A stretch of 64,000 bases of DNA from Flavobacterium sp. CF136 (GTDB lineage Bacteria; Bacteroidota; Bacteroidia; Flavobacteriales; Flavobacteriaceae), in assembly GCF_000282055.1 (NCBI RefSeq), contig NZ_AKJZ01000020.1:1-64000 (forward strand). The letters are read 5' to 3'. Position 1 is the first letter of the stretch; each line of letters opens with the position of its first letter. The notes beneath the pieces are model-generated. The model worked only from the letters and a program-made list of their open reading frames with translations, did not search any database and was not told where the DNA came from. Of this stretch, positions 1 through 8,689 are shown piece after piece. Made by a program: the position numbers and the translations under genes.

Positions 1-302
1 TGTGAAATTAATTTCACAAACGTAGGTTCTCCCATTAAAATTTGTGCAAATTCGTGAAATTCGTGTTCAAATTGAATTATAATATTTGTGTCCATACGGT
101 AGGATTAAAAACGGATTTTTTCTCAATCTTTGTCTTTCAGGCAAAAGCAAGATCTCCACAAAGTCTTTGCGAGGAACAAAGTAATCACATGCGCTGAGTC
201 ATTGAAAATGCTGTTAAAACTATTACTTTATTTGTAAGATTATTATTTAATATTTTTCAGAAAGAATTATATTTGCAAAATTTTAATTACAAAATATCAT
301 AA
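1..302. other. Intergenic left end with repeat-like debris
   Basis: No credible gene was found. Bases 1-70 hold AATTCGTGAAATTCGTG-like phrases resembling the palindromes near 5896 and 30720. Bases 120-200 look like interspersed-repeat debris (GCGAGGAACAAAGTAATC). A TATATTTG -7 box at 268-275 probably starts the transcript of the gene at 303; no well-placed TTG element was seen. Confidence 0.5.
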
Positions 303-1640
303 ATGAAACATCTATTAAGCATTCTTCTTATTCTTACACTCTCATTTCAAGGGTTTTCACAAAAAAAAGCTAAAAAGAAGCCTAAGTCAAATACAAAACA
401 AACTACTGCTGCAGCAGCTCCAGAAGCATATGTCGCTAAAATAACCGTCGACACATTACATATTCAAAAAGGAAAACCTTGTATACTTCTGGTTGATGTT
501 AATAAAGATTCTGCAGATCCGGCAATCACTTTTGATTCAAATTCGGAAGAAAATGAATTAATCAGGAATTTTGGAAAAGAGGCATTGCAAATAATAAATA
601 TCAATAAATACACTTATGTTGTTTTCGAAAATAAAGAAATTATAGACATTAATCCGGAAGGGGAATCTTTTCAGGCTTTTGCATATTGGAGCGGAAAACT
701 TAAAGACAAGATAAAAATACAACAGGGAAAAAGAATGGCTACGGAATTCGTCGCTGGGAATATGAAGGTAAAAAAAGAATCATCTTATGTCATAAATACC
801 CGAAAATACAGAAAAGAAGTTGCTTCATTAGAAAGTAAAAATAAAATTACTCCAAAGTCTAATGAAATAATGAATGCTATTCTGAACAAAACAATCTTGT
901 CCATTGATGGAAAACGGGAAGACGAATTTCCTTTATTCAAAGAAAATAAATCAAAAATAAAAACCGCATCTTACTATTTCCTCACAAAGAACGGCACAAA
1001 AACACCGATAAAAGAGGTGTCTGTAAATGAAAATGGCCTCCTAAAACAAGTCAAAACTTATAATAGAAAAGGCGAGCCTAACGGAGAAGCAAATTATGTT
1101 TATGAGTACGGAATGCTGACCAAAATTATCAGAGGTGATCAAACAACAACAATTCGTTACAATGATGATAAAATGATTTTTTCAGATAATCGCGGTGATG
1201 CAAACGAAACGACAGTATATAGATTAGAAAATAATGTGGTGCTTGAAAAGTCCTATATCATTATGACTGATGATAAATTTTGCTATATGAATAGTTTTGC
1301 CGAAGAAAAAATAGAAGGAAATTGTATATTACGTTACATCAATAACATTCTTTGGACAAAAAATTGTGGGAGTCCCGAAAATATTTTCCCTTTTATTTAC
1401 AAATATACTTCTTATCAGGACGGAAATGTTCTGCAATACCGAAAGTCTAAATTAGAGAAAAAAGGAGAAAGCAAATTTGAAAAATATTACTCGAGTGCCG
1501 AGCGCGAAGAAGAAACAGAAGTATTTAACTTCTTTGGGACTTTAGAATTTAATGAAAATAATTTGTTAGACACTTATCGTTTTACAAAAGATAAAATTAG
1601 TCAGGTAATTAAAGTTGATTACACTTATTATCCAAATTAA
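303..1640 (+). CDS. Secreted hypothetical protein
   Basis: I do not recognise a family. The 445-residue product has a clear Sec signal peptide (Lys-His, then about 14 hydrophobic residues, ending near GFSQ at residue 20). A Lys-rich linker and an Ala run around residues 22-42 follow. The C-terminal half (about 220-445) contains several short beta-rich segments of the type GLLKQVKTYNRKGEPNGEA, reminiscent of MORN or toxin-antitoxin-wing-like repeats seen in secreted Bacteroidetes proteins. The protein is therefore probably periplasmic or surface exposed. It is transcribed alone, from a TATATTTG box at 268-275 to a strong hairpin just after the stop. Function is unknown. Confidence 0.8.
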   Translation: MKHLLSILLILTLSFQGFSQKKAKKKPKSNTKQTTAAAAPEAYVAKITVDTLHIQKGKPCILLVDVNKDSADPAITFDSNSEENELIRNFGKEALQIININKYTYVVFENKEIIDINPEGESFQAFAYWSGKLKDKIKIQQGKRMATEFVAGNMKVKKESSYVINTRKYRKEVASLESKNKITPKSNEIMNAILNKTILSIDGKREDEFPLFKENKSKIKTASYYFLTKNGTKTPIKEVSVNENGLLKQVKTYNRKGEPNGEANYVYEYGMLTKIIRGDQTTTIRYNDDKMIFSDNRGDANETTVYRLENNVVLEKSYIIMTDDKFCYMNSFAEEKIEGNCILRYINNILWTKNCGSPENIFPFIYKYTSYQDGNVLQYRKSKLEKKGESKFEKYYSSAEREEETEVFNFFGTLEFNENNLLDTYRFTKDKISQVIKVDYTYYPN

Positions 1641-1650
1641 AATTCAATTA

Positions 1651-1687
1651 AAACGCTGTAAGGCTTAGGTTTTACAGCGTTTTTTTA
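1651..1687 (+). terminator. Rho-independent terminator
   Basis: An 11-bp stem AAACGCTGTAA/TTACAGCGTTT with a 10-base loop is followed by a T run. It ends the transcript of the secreted protein gene at 303-1640. Confidence 0.85.
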
Positions 1688-2012
1688 GGAGCTGTTCCTG
1701 CTATCCGTTACAAACGAAGTTCACTGAACTCCGATTAAAATAAAAGTTAAGTGAAGTAATATTTTGCGCCGAACCCCGGCATAAAATGATTTCCACTTCT
1801 ATCAGGGCTATGGCAATTGGTTTAATGAGAAACATTGGGTTTAATGGTATGCGGATTATAGCAGATTTTTTTAGCAACGAGGGATCGATCTCCCGTTAAC
1901 AGCTTGACAAAGATTGGCGATTACTTTTACTGAGTTTCCTCCTAAGATCCTTTCCTCAGGATGACAAACTTTATGATTACTTTTAATAAACCAACAAAAT
2001 TCAATCTTAAAA
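1688..2012. repeat. Degenerate interspersed-repeat region
   Basis: No gene was found. The stretch is a patchwork of phrases that look like decayed interspersed repeats of flavobacterial genomes: GGAGCTGTTCCTGCTATCCG at about 1687, ATTTCCACTTCTATCAGGGC near 1790, and CTTTCCTCAGGATGACAAAC near 1950. The 24-base segment starting at 1898 resembles one arm of the element at 62093-62117 but has no partner arm here. Confidence 0.4.
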
Positions 2013-2618
2013 ATGTCAATCGATCAAAATAAATACCTCAACAACTTAGAATTGACCTTCGAAAGCTATGCTTCTATTTCAGAAACTTCGTGGAAATTAA
2101 TAGAAAATATCGTCGAGTTTAAATCATTCAAAAAAGGAGAATTGCTTTTAAGAAAAGGGCAAGTTGCGAAAGAAATTCATTTTATATGTCAGGGTGCTTT
2201 ACGAGCTTATATTACTGATAAGACAGGAAATATTTATAACAAAAATATTTTTCTGGAAGGAGATTTTGCAGGCTCCAAAACTTCTTTGTTGCAGCAAACT
2301 CCCTCGAATTTTGAAATCGAAGCGCTGGAAGATTCCATTCTTATCAATATCAATTACAAGAAATATAAAGACTTGATTTTCCAAAATGACGATTTAAAAA
2401 ACTTCTATATCGCTTATTTAGAAAAAAACTGGGTAATCAAAAAGGAACTAAGAGAAATTTCATTGGTAATGGAAAATGCTACCGAAAGATATCTTCACCT
2501 TTTATCATCACATCCTGATATTGAACAGAGGATTCCCCTGCTCCATATCGCTTCGCATTTAGGAATTACGCCAACCCAACTGAGCCGTATCAGAAAAAAT
2601 CTTGAAAAAGATTTGTAA
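2013..2618 (+). CDS. Crp/Fnr-family transcriptional regulator
   Basis: This 201-residue protein has a cyclic-nucleotide-binding-like beta-roll at about residues 25-125 (KGELLLRKGQ, ICQGALRAY, FLEGDFAGS). A C-terminal helix-turn-helix follows at about 165-200 (HIASHLGITPTQLSRIRKNL). It is shorter than E. coli Crp or FNR and lacks the N-terminal cysteine cluster of oxygen-sensing FNR, so it is probably one of the many Bacteroidetes Crp-like proteins with an unknown effector. Its stop overlaps the extended frame of the next gene, but that gene seems to have its own promoter. The target genes are not known. Confidence 0.85.
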   Translation: MSIDQNKYLNNLELTFESYASISETSWKLIENIVEFKSFKKGELLLRKGQVAKEIHFICQGALRAYITDKTGNIYNKNIFLEGDFAGSKTSLLQQTPSNFEIEALEDSILININYKKYKDLIFQNDDLKNFYIAYLEKNWVIKKELREISLVMENATERYLHLLSSHPDIEQRIPLLHIASHLGITPTQLSRIRKNLEKDL

Positions 2619-2655
2619 ATCAACATATGTAAAGGTTTTCAATAACAGGTATATT

Positions 2656-2663
2656 TATCTTTG
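2656..2663 (+). promoter_or_regulatory. TATCTTTG -7 promoter box
   Basis: A perfect TAnnTTTG box lies 25 bases before the ATG at 2689. It falls inside the longer open frame and so supports the internal start of the GNAT gene. No TTG at the ideal distance was found. Confidence 0.5.
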
Positions 2664-2688
2664 TATTATTGCTATAATTACGCTTAAA

Positions 2689-3426
2689 ATGAAAAATGCA
2701 AACCTAATCGAAGATAATATAAACAACCTTACCGGTTTATGGAAAACAGTTGGAATTCCTTTTAAATCCTGTTATAAAAACGATACTTTAGAATACTGCA
2801 AAATCGAAAATTCCGGCTGGCCAAATAAGTTGTGGTTTCACGAAGATATTTCTGAAAATGATGCGGAAAAAGCCATTGAAATAATGCAGTCCAATTCTGG
2901 TTTGGTACTTCCGTATTGGGATCTGTATGGCAGTAATTCCTTTGAAATTTTGGAAGCAAAAGGTTTAACTAAAAAAACTGAACAAGTGGCGATGGCCCTG
3001 AAATTAGATCAAAAATTTATACCACAAAATAATCTGACTTTCAAAAGGGTTTTAAATGAAGAAGATGCCAAAACCTGGGCTGCCATTTATCCAGATGCTT
3101 TTGGTTATGTGATCAGCAAAGAAATCCTGATTCAGAATTATGATCACGTATATTTTTATTTGTTTTCTTTTAAGGATCAACCCATAGGAACTTGTACACT
3201 ATTTCAAACCGGAAACAATATCGGAATTCACAGTGTCGGCGTTATCCCTGAAATGAGAAGAAAAGGTTTTGCCGAAGAAATCATGAAATTTGCACTAAAT
3301 TTTGCTATAGACCGCAATATCAAATATGCTTTTTTGCAGGCTTCGGCAATGGGAAAAGATATATATACCAGATTGGGTTTTGAGGATTTGTTTCTAATTA
3401 AGAATTATATTTTGAAAACGGAGTAA
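2689..3426 (+). CDS. GNAT-family N-acetyltransferase
   Basis: The product is a 245-residue acetyltransferase. The C-terminal half (about 115-245) is a GNAT fold with the acetyl-CoA loop in VGVIPEMRRKGFAEEIM (R-R-K-G-F/A pattern) and a final TRLGFEDLFLIKNYIL strand. The N-terminal half is a degenerate GNAT-like or family-specific domain. An open frame extends upstream to 2602 and overlaps the regulator gene. I chose the ATG at 2689 because a TATCTTTG promoter box lies between the two starts and the upstream residues are hydrophobic and unlike the family. The substrate cannot be inferred. Confidence 0.85.
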   Translation: MKNANLIEDNINNLTGLWKTVGIPFKSCYKNDTLEYCKIENSGWPNKLWFHEDISENDAEKAIEIMQSNSGLVLPYWDLYGSNSFEILEAKGLTKKTEQVAMALKLDQKFIPQNNLTFKRVLNEEDAKTWAAIYPDAFGYVISKEILIQNYDHVYFYLFSFKDQPIGTCTLFQTGNNIGIHSVGVIPEMRRKGFAEEIMKFALNFAIDRNIKYAFLQASAMGKDIYTRLGFEDLFLIKNYILKTE

Positions 3427-3521
3427 TGGTACGCGGATGAAACGGATTTTTTCATTCGTGTTTTTATCCTTACGCTTACTTTACTGCAAAAACATTTCAC
3501 GCAGATTCTGTAGGTCTTCCT

Positions 3522-3647
<126 letters not shown>

Positions 3648-3753
3648 CTTTCTTCAATCTAAAATCTACATTCTACATTCTAAAATCCAAATTCTGTCCC
3701 AAATGACCCTAAAATAGTCAGAAATACCTGTTTCCTTAAAAAAAATAACGTTG

Positions 3754-3761
3754 TAAATTTG
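3754..3761 (+). promoter_or_regulatory. TAAATTTG -7 promoter box
   Basis: This perfect TAnnTTTG box lies 36 bases upstream of the DoxX-like gene at 3798. No clear TTG partner was seen at 17-23 bases. Confidence 0.45.
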
Positions 3762-3797
3762 TATTAAATAATTAATAACTATTTAAAAATCAAACCG

Positions 3798-4178
3798 ATG
3801 AAAAAAGCAAAAATTATTTTTTGGATTACTACGACTATTATTTTTCTATTTGAAGGTGTTATGCCGGCCCTGACTTCTCAAAGCGAGATGGCGAAAGAAG
3901 GAATTAAGCATTTGGGATATCCTGAGTATTTCGGAAATGCATTAGTTATTTTTAAAATCTTAGGTGTATTGATATTGGTAATTCCGCAGATTCCAAAGAA
4001 TGTCAAAGAATGGGCGTACGCTGGCTTTGCTTTCGATTTTATATTTGCTTCTATAAGTCATTTTGCGGTTGACGGAGTTGGATTTGAAGGTTTTTTCCCT
4101 TTGATCTTTTTGGTAATCCTGGCAATTTCATATGTGTATCATCATAAATTAGAGCGATACAAAAACATCGCCATGTAA
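3798..4178 (+). CDS. DoxX-like inner membrane protein
   Basis: This 126-residue protein has four predicted membrane helices (about 8-25, 45-66, 72-92, 98-116). The sequence pattern, with a conserved HLGYPEYFGNALVIFKILG stretch, matches DoxX-like (DUF4870/DoxX_2) small membrane proteins. Members of this superfamily are linked to redox or quinone-associated processes, but this subgroup has no defined reaction. It starts a run of closely spaced same-strand small genes (3798-5879). Confidence 0.8.
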   Translation: MKKAKIIFWITTTIIFLFEGVMPALTSQSEMAKEGIKHLGYPEYFGNALVIFKILGVLILVIPQIPKNVKEWAYAGFAFDFIFASISHFAVDGVGFEGFFPLIFLVILAISYVYHHKLERYKNIAM

Positions 4179-4188
4179 CATAAACGTG

Positions 4189-4398
4189 ATGGTAGAAGTA
4201 TTTAAAACAAATGTTCAGGAAATGGAGCAATCAAAAATGATTGTTGGGAAACTTCTTGAACATTTTCCAAATAGTATAATCAACTTTGATCTTGAAGATT
4301 GTGATAAAATTTTGCGGATTCATTCTTCTTCCATTTCAAATAATAAAATTATAGACCTTCTTAATTCACATGGTTTTCATTGCGAAGTGCTTTTATAA
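4189..4398 (+). CDS. Small HMA-like hypothetical protein
   Basis: The product has 69 residues, starting at the ATG at 4189 (a GTG lies directly before it). It begins 10 bases after the DoxX-like gene and is probably co-transcribed with it. Its beta-alpha-beta-beta-alpha-beta character (VEVFKTNVQEMEQSKMIVGKL ... IDLLNSHGFHCEVLL, in part) resembles small heavy-metal-associated-like domains, but the CxxC metal motif is missing. Metal binding is therefore doubtful and the function is unknown. Confidence 0.7.
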   Translation: MVEVFKTNVQEMEQSKMIVGKLLEHFPNSIINFDLEDCDKILRIHSSSISNNKIIDLLNSHGFHCEVLL

Positions 4399-4474
4399 GA
4401 TCTTAATCACTGATTTACAAAGCAATAAAATAAAAATCGTAATTTTAAAATTCTAATTTTTAAAATATTACAAA

Positions 4475-4846
4475 ATGAATATACCAGCAGAACATCAGAC
4501 TATAATGCCCTATTTGATTTTACAAGGCGCCTCAAAATTTATCGATTTCACAAAAAATGTTTTTGGAGCTACGGAAACTAATACAAAATCACTTCGCGAA
4601 GACGGAACTATTATGCATGCCGAAGTTACCCTGAATGGCAGTACAATAATGGTAACAGATGAAATTACTGACTGGGCAAAACAAACTGCAAACTTGTTTG
4701 TATATGTCCCAAATGCAGATGAAACTTATCAAAAAGCATTAGAAAACGGCGCTGTTTCCTTAATGGGATTAAGCAATCAGGATTACGGCCGAACTTGTGG
4801 CGTAACCGATCCGTTTGGAAATGTCTGGTGGATAACATCCGTATAA
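4475..4846 (+). CDS. VOC-family (PhnB/glyoxalase-like) protein
   Basis: A 123-residue single-module vicinal-oxygen-chelate fold: IMPYLILQGASKFIDFTKNVF at the start, IMHAEVTLNGSTIMV in the middle and the typical ending YGRTCGVTDPFGNVWWI. This pattern is that of the PhnB-like group, in which metal-binding residues vary and whose members include antibiotic-resistance-like and uncharacterised proteins. It lies directly before a DinB-like gene, a pairing often seen in Bacteroidetes accessory operons. The substrate is unknown. Confidence 0.85.
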   Translation: MNIPAEHQTIMPYLILQGASKFIDFTKNVFGATETNTKSLREDGTIMHAEVTLNGSTIMVTDEITDWAKQTANLFVYVPNADETYQKALENGAVSLMGLSNQDYGRTCGVTDPFGNVWWITSV

Positions 4847-4868
4847 ATTGACAATTAAAATCAATCAA

Positions 4869-5378
4869 ATGAAAACAGAACTTCAAAAAAATATAGTCAA
4901 TACATTTAAAGAATTAAATGAATCACTTTCCTCATTTTCTGAAAGTGAACTAAATATTATTCCGTTTGAAGGAAGCTGGACAGCAGGACAAGTTGTAAGA
5001 CATTTGATTATGGGATGCTCTGGTTTCCCAAAATTGTGCGCGGGGAAAACTGAAAAAACTACCCGAAAACCGGACGAAAAAGTTAAAGATGTTGAGGCTC
5101 TTTTCTTTAATTATGACATAAAAATGGAATCCCCTAAATTCATAATTCCTCCAAATATCGAGTATAACAAAAATTCATTAATTTTATCTCTGTCAAAAAT
5201 AGAAAATGAATTATTGGATGTCTCAGAAAATTATGATTTAACCTTAACATGTCTTGATTCTGAAATTCCCGGGTTTGGAAAATTTACTATTTATGAATGG
5301 ATTAGCTTTGCCCTTATCCATATTAAAAGACATTTAAGCCAATTACATGCAATTTCGAAAACAGTAACAGAACAGTAA
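4869..5378 (+). CDS. DinB-superfamily protein
   Basis: The protein has 169 residues from the ATG at 4869. A TTG at 4848 would add seven residues but lies two bases after the previous stop. The sequence fits a DinB/YfiT-like four-helix bundle, with SWTAGQVVRHLIMGCSG near residues 42-58 and a C-terminal ALIHIKRHLSQLHAI. Its His residues could form the metal site of this superfamily, which includes thiol-dependent transferases such as bacillithiol transferases. The particular reaction is unknown. It is probably co-transcribed with the VOC gene. Confidence 0.82.
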   Translation: MKTELQKNIVNTFKELNESLSSFSESELNIIPFEGSWTAGQVVRHLIMGCSGFPKLCAGKTEKTTRKPDEKVKDVEALFFNYDIKMESPKFIIPPNIEYNKNSLILSLSKIENELLDVSENYDLTLTCLDSEIPGFGKFTIYEWISFALIHIKRHLSQLHAISKTVTEQ

Positions 5379-5411
5379 TCCTGAGATTAATTTTCAACTA
5401 ACCTATATTAT

Positions 5412-5879
5412 ATGAATTCAAAAACAGGAACAGTATTCTTATCTGGTTTAATCGCAGGAACATTAGATATTATTGCTGCTATCGTTGTATATGCGCTCCT
5501 ATTACAGAAAACAACCCCAATAAAAATTCTTCAGTCTGTCGCAAGCGGTATTTTTAAGAAAGATGCTTATACCGGTGGCTCACAAATGGCATGGTACGGA
5601 CTAGGTTTACATTATATAATTGCAATGATTTTTGCCTCGTTTTATTTTATCATTTACCCTTATCTCCCATTCTTAAAAAAGAACGCTTTGATTTCAGGAT
5701 TTTCATATGGGATTTTTGTCTGGATAGTGATGAATCTTATTGTTTTACCTATCGTATTTCCTGTTTTACCGGCTAAACATTTAGATTTTCCATTACTGTT
5801 ATCCATAGTAATCCTGATGCTTTGTATTGGACTTCCTATTGCATTAATTACACGAAAATATTATGTTTTGAGTAGCTAA
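5412..5879 (+). CDS. Four-helix membrane protein, YagU/DUF1440-like
   Basis: A 155-residue integral membrane protein with four hydrophobic segments (about 8-30, 62-85, 92-118, 125-148). The N-terminal FLSGLIAGTLDIIAAIVVY and the conserved GGSQMAWYGLGLHYIIAM resemble the DUF1440/YagU group of inner membrane proteins. YagU itself has been tied to acid resistance in E. coli, but that role cannot be transferred here. It is the last gene of the small-gene run and is followed by a long palindrome. Confidence 0.7.
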   Translation: MNSKTGTVFLSGLIAGTLDIIAAIVVYALLLQKTTPIKILQSVASGIFKKDAYTGGSQMAWYGLGLHYIIAMIFASFYFIIYPYLPFLKKNALISGFSYGIFVWIVMNLIVLPIVFPVLPAKHLDFPLLLSIVILMLCIGLPIALITRKYYVLSS

Positions 5880-5895
5880 ACCTATAGTTAAAAAG

Positions 5896-5949
5896 TTTGC
5901 CACGAATTACACAAATTAGCACGAATTAATTTGTGTAATTCGTGGCAAA
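5896..5949. repeat. 23-bp-arm palindrome, possible bidirectional terminator
   Basis: TTTGCCACGAATTACACAAA and its continuation to 5918 form a near-perfect inverted repeat with 5927-5949, leaving an 8-base loop. It sits between convergent genes and could end both transcripts. Related phrases occur at about 30725-30770 (CCACGAATTAATTTGTGAAA) and 35-70, so it seems to be a dispersed repeat. Confidence 0.8.
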
Positions 5950-5972
5950 AAATATTTTAGAAACCAAATGCA

Positions 5973-7061
5973 TTACAGTAATTTGGGTTGATAATTTTGG
6001 ATTAAATCCAAAAAAACAACTTCAGTTCCGGATAAATATTTCTGATTGCTGCGGCATTTTTTAACCTTATCAAAATAGGTTTCAATAGTTCCGTCTTCAT
6101 AGGTCGAAACCAGCAAAGGATGCACATAGTAATTTCGGCAGACCGTTCTGGTATTTCCTAAAGCTTCTGCTGTAGCATCAAATGCAGTTAAAATATTTTT
6201 TTTTATTTCTTTTTCTTCTTCAGCAATTCCTAATTCTATCAATGTTTCAAAAAAAATCAAAGATGCATTCCATGTCCTGAAATCTTTGGCACTAAAATAC
6301 TCTCCTGATATTTCATGAAGATAAACATTAACCATATGGCTGTCCAGAATTTTTCTTTCCCCATTTTCATCATAATACTTAAAAACTTCCCAGCCCGGAA
6401 TTTCTTCACAGCGGCTTACTAACTTTACAAGTTGTTTGTTTCTTGTTGTAATAGTATGCTTTTTTCCTTTTTTTCCTATGAATTCAAAACGAAGCGAATT
6501 TTTATTGATATTGATATGTCTTTTTCGCAAAGTCGAAAGTCCGTAGGATTTATTGTCTTTGGCATACTTCTCATTCCCGATCCTGATATGGGTTTCTTCC
6601 ATTAATCGAATGACTAAAGCGATCACTTTATTTTTTGTCCACTCTCTTTGTTCCAAATCAGCATCAACTTTTTTACGAATTTGAGGCAGTTTTTTACCAA
6701 ACTCGGTAATTTTATAAAACTTGGTCTGGTTCCTGATTAAATTCCATTTAGGATGATATCGGTATTGTTTCCTTTTTTTCTCATCAAAGCCTACAGCCTG
6801 AAGATGGCCATTAGACAATTCAGAAATCCTGACATTCTCCCAGGCCGGCGGAAGTACCAGGCTACTAAAGCGTTTTAATTCGCTTTTTTGTTTTATACAT
6901 TTTCCGCTTTTTCGATAGATAAATCCTTCACCTTCCTTACATCTTTCAATAGGCATTTCTTTATCACTTACATAAACCAGATCTAATTTTTCTATTGCGG
7001 ACTGAGGTGATTGAATCAGCAATTTCATTAATTTTTCCTGAGTAACTTTTGATGACTTCAT
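5973..7061 (-). CDS. DNA topoisomerase IB (poxvirus/eukaryote type)
   Basis: The 362-residue product matches bacterial type IB topoisomerases, which relax positive and negative supercoils through a 3'-phosphotyrosine. Visible family features are the N-terminal beta domain (GEGFIYRKSGKCI, RFSSLVLPPAWENVRIS), the RYHPKWN motif and the catalytic-domain motif LIRLMEETHIRIGNEKYAK-like segment (about 148-168). The C-terminal GNTRTVCRNYYVHP is also present. The nucleophile is most likely the Tyr just before VHP (Tyr312). Length is normal for the family. The small Rho-N-like gene 60 bases upstream is on the same strand and may be co-transcribed. Confidence 0.93.
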   Translation of the reverse strand: MKSSKVTQEKLMKLLIQSPQSAIEKLDLVYVSDKEMPIERCKEGEGFIYRKSGKCIKQKSELKRFSSLVLPPAWENVRISELSNGHLQAVGFDEKKRKQYRYHPKWNLIRNQTKFYKITEFGKKLPQIRKKVDADLEQREWTKNKVIALVIRLMEETHIRIGNEKYAKDNKSYGLSTLRKRHININKNSLRFEFIGKKGKKHTITTRNKQLVKLVSRCEEIPGWEVFKYYDENGERKILDSHMVNVYLHEISGEYFSAKDFRTWNASLIFFETLIELGIAEEEKEIKKNILTAFDATAEALGNTRTVCRNYYVHPLLVSTYEDGTIETYFDKVKKCRSNQKYLSGTEVVFLDLIQNYQPKLL

Positions 7062-7121
7062 ACTCTTTTCATGATTGATAAAAAACTTCCTTTGTCACAA
7101 CAGTTTCTTTTTGATTGAAAT

Positions 7122-7361
7122 CTAATTATTTCTTAAGGCTTCTATAATTTTCTGTTTACTCATCTTTGATCTGCCTTTAATACCCACATTTTTAGCCTGT
7201 TTATATAATTCTTCCTTTGTCCATTCCTCATATTTTTTTGCTTTTCCGCCTTTACTTCCTGAATCGGGTGTATTGGCAATACGGGCTGACTTTTGCTTGC
7301 TGTATCCTTTGTCTAACAATGCCTTATATTTATCTTCATCTTTAATTCTTGAACTTGGCAT
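7122..7361 (-). CDS. Small Rho-N-domain (DUF7218-like) protein
   Basis: This basic 79-residue protein has an N-terminal DEDKYKALLDKGYSKQKSARIAN and a Gly/Lys hinge (SGSKGGKAKKYE). Its C-terminal SAP/Rho-N-like helix-extended-helix (TKEELYKQAKNVGIKGRSKM..IIEALRNN) is a fold that usually binds nucleic acid. Such proteins are common beside DNA-repair or topology genes in Bacteroidetes and Proteobacteria. Its position just upstream of topoisomerase IB suggests, without proof, a nucleoid or DNA-topology role. Confidence 0.8.
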   Translation of the reverse strand: MPSSRIKDEDKYKALLDKGYSKQKSARIANTPDSGSKGGKAKKYEEWTKEELYKQAKNVGIKGRSKMSKQKIIEALRNN

Positions 7362-7627
7362 GACTATACTATTTTGAGTTAAAAAGCAAAGACCTTCTTT
7401 GCATCTTACAAATTTTGTTTAATTAACTAAAGGGCATTAATCCTATTGATTTTTTTTTTGACTATAAAAGTTCTTTTTAAGCAGTGTTTGTCTTATATAA
7501 TTTCCATTTAAATGTTTTTGAGTTAATTTTTTAATGGATTGGATTAATTGTAGCCATATAGAATTTCTAATTTTAGACAAAATAAATTAACGTAAGAATT
7601 TTTAGATAAAAAATCAAACTGGAAACT

Positions 7628-8689
7628 ATGGTATCATCTACGAAACATGGTGTAATTTTAGAGAAAACTGAAAGACATTTTGAAGAATTAGGTGTTTTGA
7701 ATCCTGCCATTTATCAGGACGGAAATACAGTTCATATGTTTTACAGAGCAGCAAAAAAAGGTAATTTTTCCACTATTGGATATTGTAGGCTGGAAGGACC
7801 AATAACTGTTGTTGAAAGAAATACTGAGCCCATATTCTCTCCGGAATATATTTATGAAATTCATGGTGTTGAAGATCCAAGAATTTCAAAAATTGACGAT
7901 CTTTTTTATCTGACTTATGTAACATATGATGGAATAAATGCATGTGGGGCACTTGCAGTCTCAAAGGATCTGAAAAAATTTAAAAAGAAAGGTATTATTA
8001 CACCAAGATTCATTTTGAATGAATTTACAAATCTTATTAGAAAGCACCTGCAAAATTCAAGTATTGCTAAAATTCTTGCTTTTAATGTGCACAGAAATTA
8101 TCCTTTGACAGAAACTATCAAGGACAATTTATATGTATGGGATAAAAATGTTGTTCTTTTTCCAAAAAAATTCAATGGAAAATTTGTTGCTCTGCATCGA
8201 TTATTTCCTTCTATACAAATTTTTAGTTTTGAGAAAAAGAAAGATTTGACAGAAGATTTCTGGAAAGATAATTTAAAAAATTTGCCTGATTATGTTGTTA
8301 TGGAACCCAAATTTGATCATGAGACAAGTCATATTGGCCCGGGTGCTCCTCCTATAGAAACTCCGTACGGATGGCTGCTGATTTATCATGCTGCCGAAAG
8401 AAGAGAAAAAGGGCTGGTATATCATGCATGTGCTGCATTACTTGATCTTAACGATCCCAAAATAGTTTTATCAAGACTAAAAAAACCAATAATAACACCA
8501 TCAGAATATTACGAAAGACACGGTTATGTAAATTATGTTATTTTTCCGACAGGAACAGCCATTTTTGAAGACCGCCTTTATATTTATTACGGTGCTGCAG
8601 ATGATAAAATTGCAGTAGCTTCATTGAGCCTTAACGATTTATTGAACGAACTAAAAAATAATCCCCATGAAAACAATACAAACAACTAA
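7628..8689 (+). CDS. Glycoside hydrolase family 130 protein
   Basis: The product is a 353-residue five-bladed beta-propeller enzyme of GH130 type. This family includes mannoside phosphorylases and beta-1,2-mannosidases. Signature regions are LNPAIYQDGNTVHMFYRA (21-38), GVEDPRISKIDDLFYLTYVTYD (about 79-100, with the Glu-Asp pair typical of the active site), HIGPGAPPIETPYGWLLIYHA (about 237) and YYGAADDKIAVA near the end. Whether it acts by phosphorolysis or hydrolysis cannot be told by eye. Its 3' end overlaps the next glycosyltransferase gene by 23 bases, so the two are translationally linked and probably act on the same mannose-containing glycan. Confidence 0.88.
   Translation: MVSSTKHGVILEKTERHFEELGVLNPAIYQDGNTVHMFYRAAKKGNFSTIGYCRLEGPITVVERNTEPIFSPEYIYEIHGVEDPRISKIDDLFYLTYVTYDGINACGALAVSKDLKKFKKKGIITPRFILNEFTNLIRKHLQNSSIAKILAFNVHRNYPLTETIKDNLYVWDKNVVLFPKKFNGKFVALHRLFPSIQIFSFEKKKDLTEDFWKDNLKNLPDYVVMEPKFDHETSHIGPGAPPIETPYGWLLIYHAAERREKGLVYHACAALLDLNDPKIVLSRLKKPIITPSEYYERHGYVNYVIFPTGTAIFEDRLYIYYGAADDKIAVASLSLNDLLNELKNNPHENNTNN

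Noticed and set aside
1897-1921. Second attC-like arm (GTTAACAGCTTGACAAAGAT...)
   Set aside because: It resembles the arm at 62093-62117 with three mismatches and an insertion, but no complementary arm or core site is found nearby; probably repeat debris.
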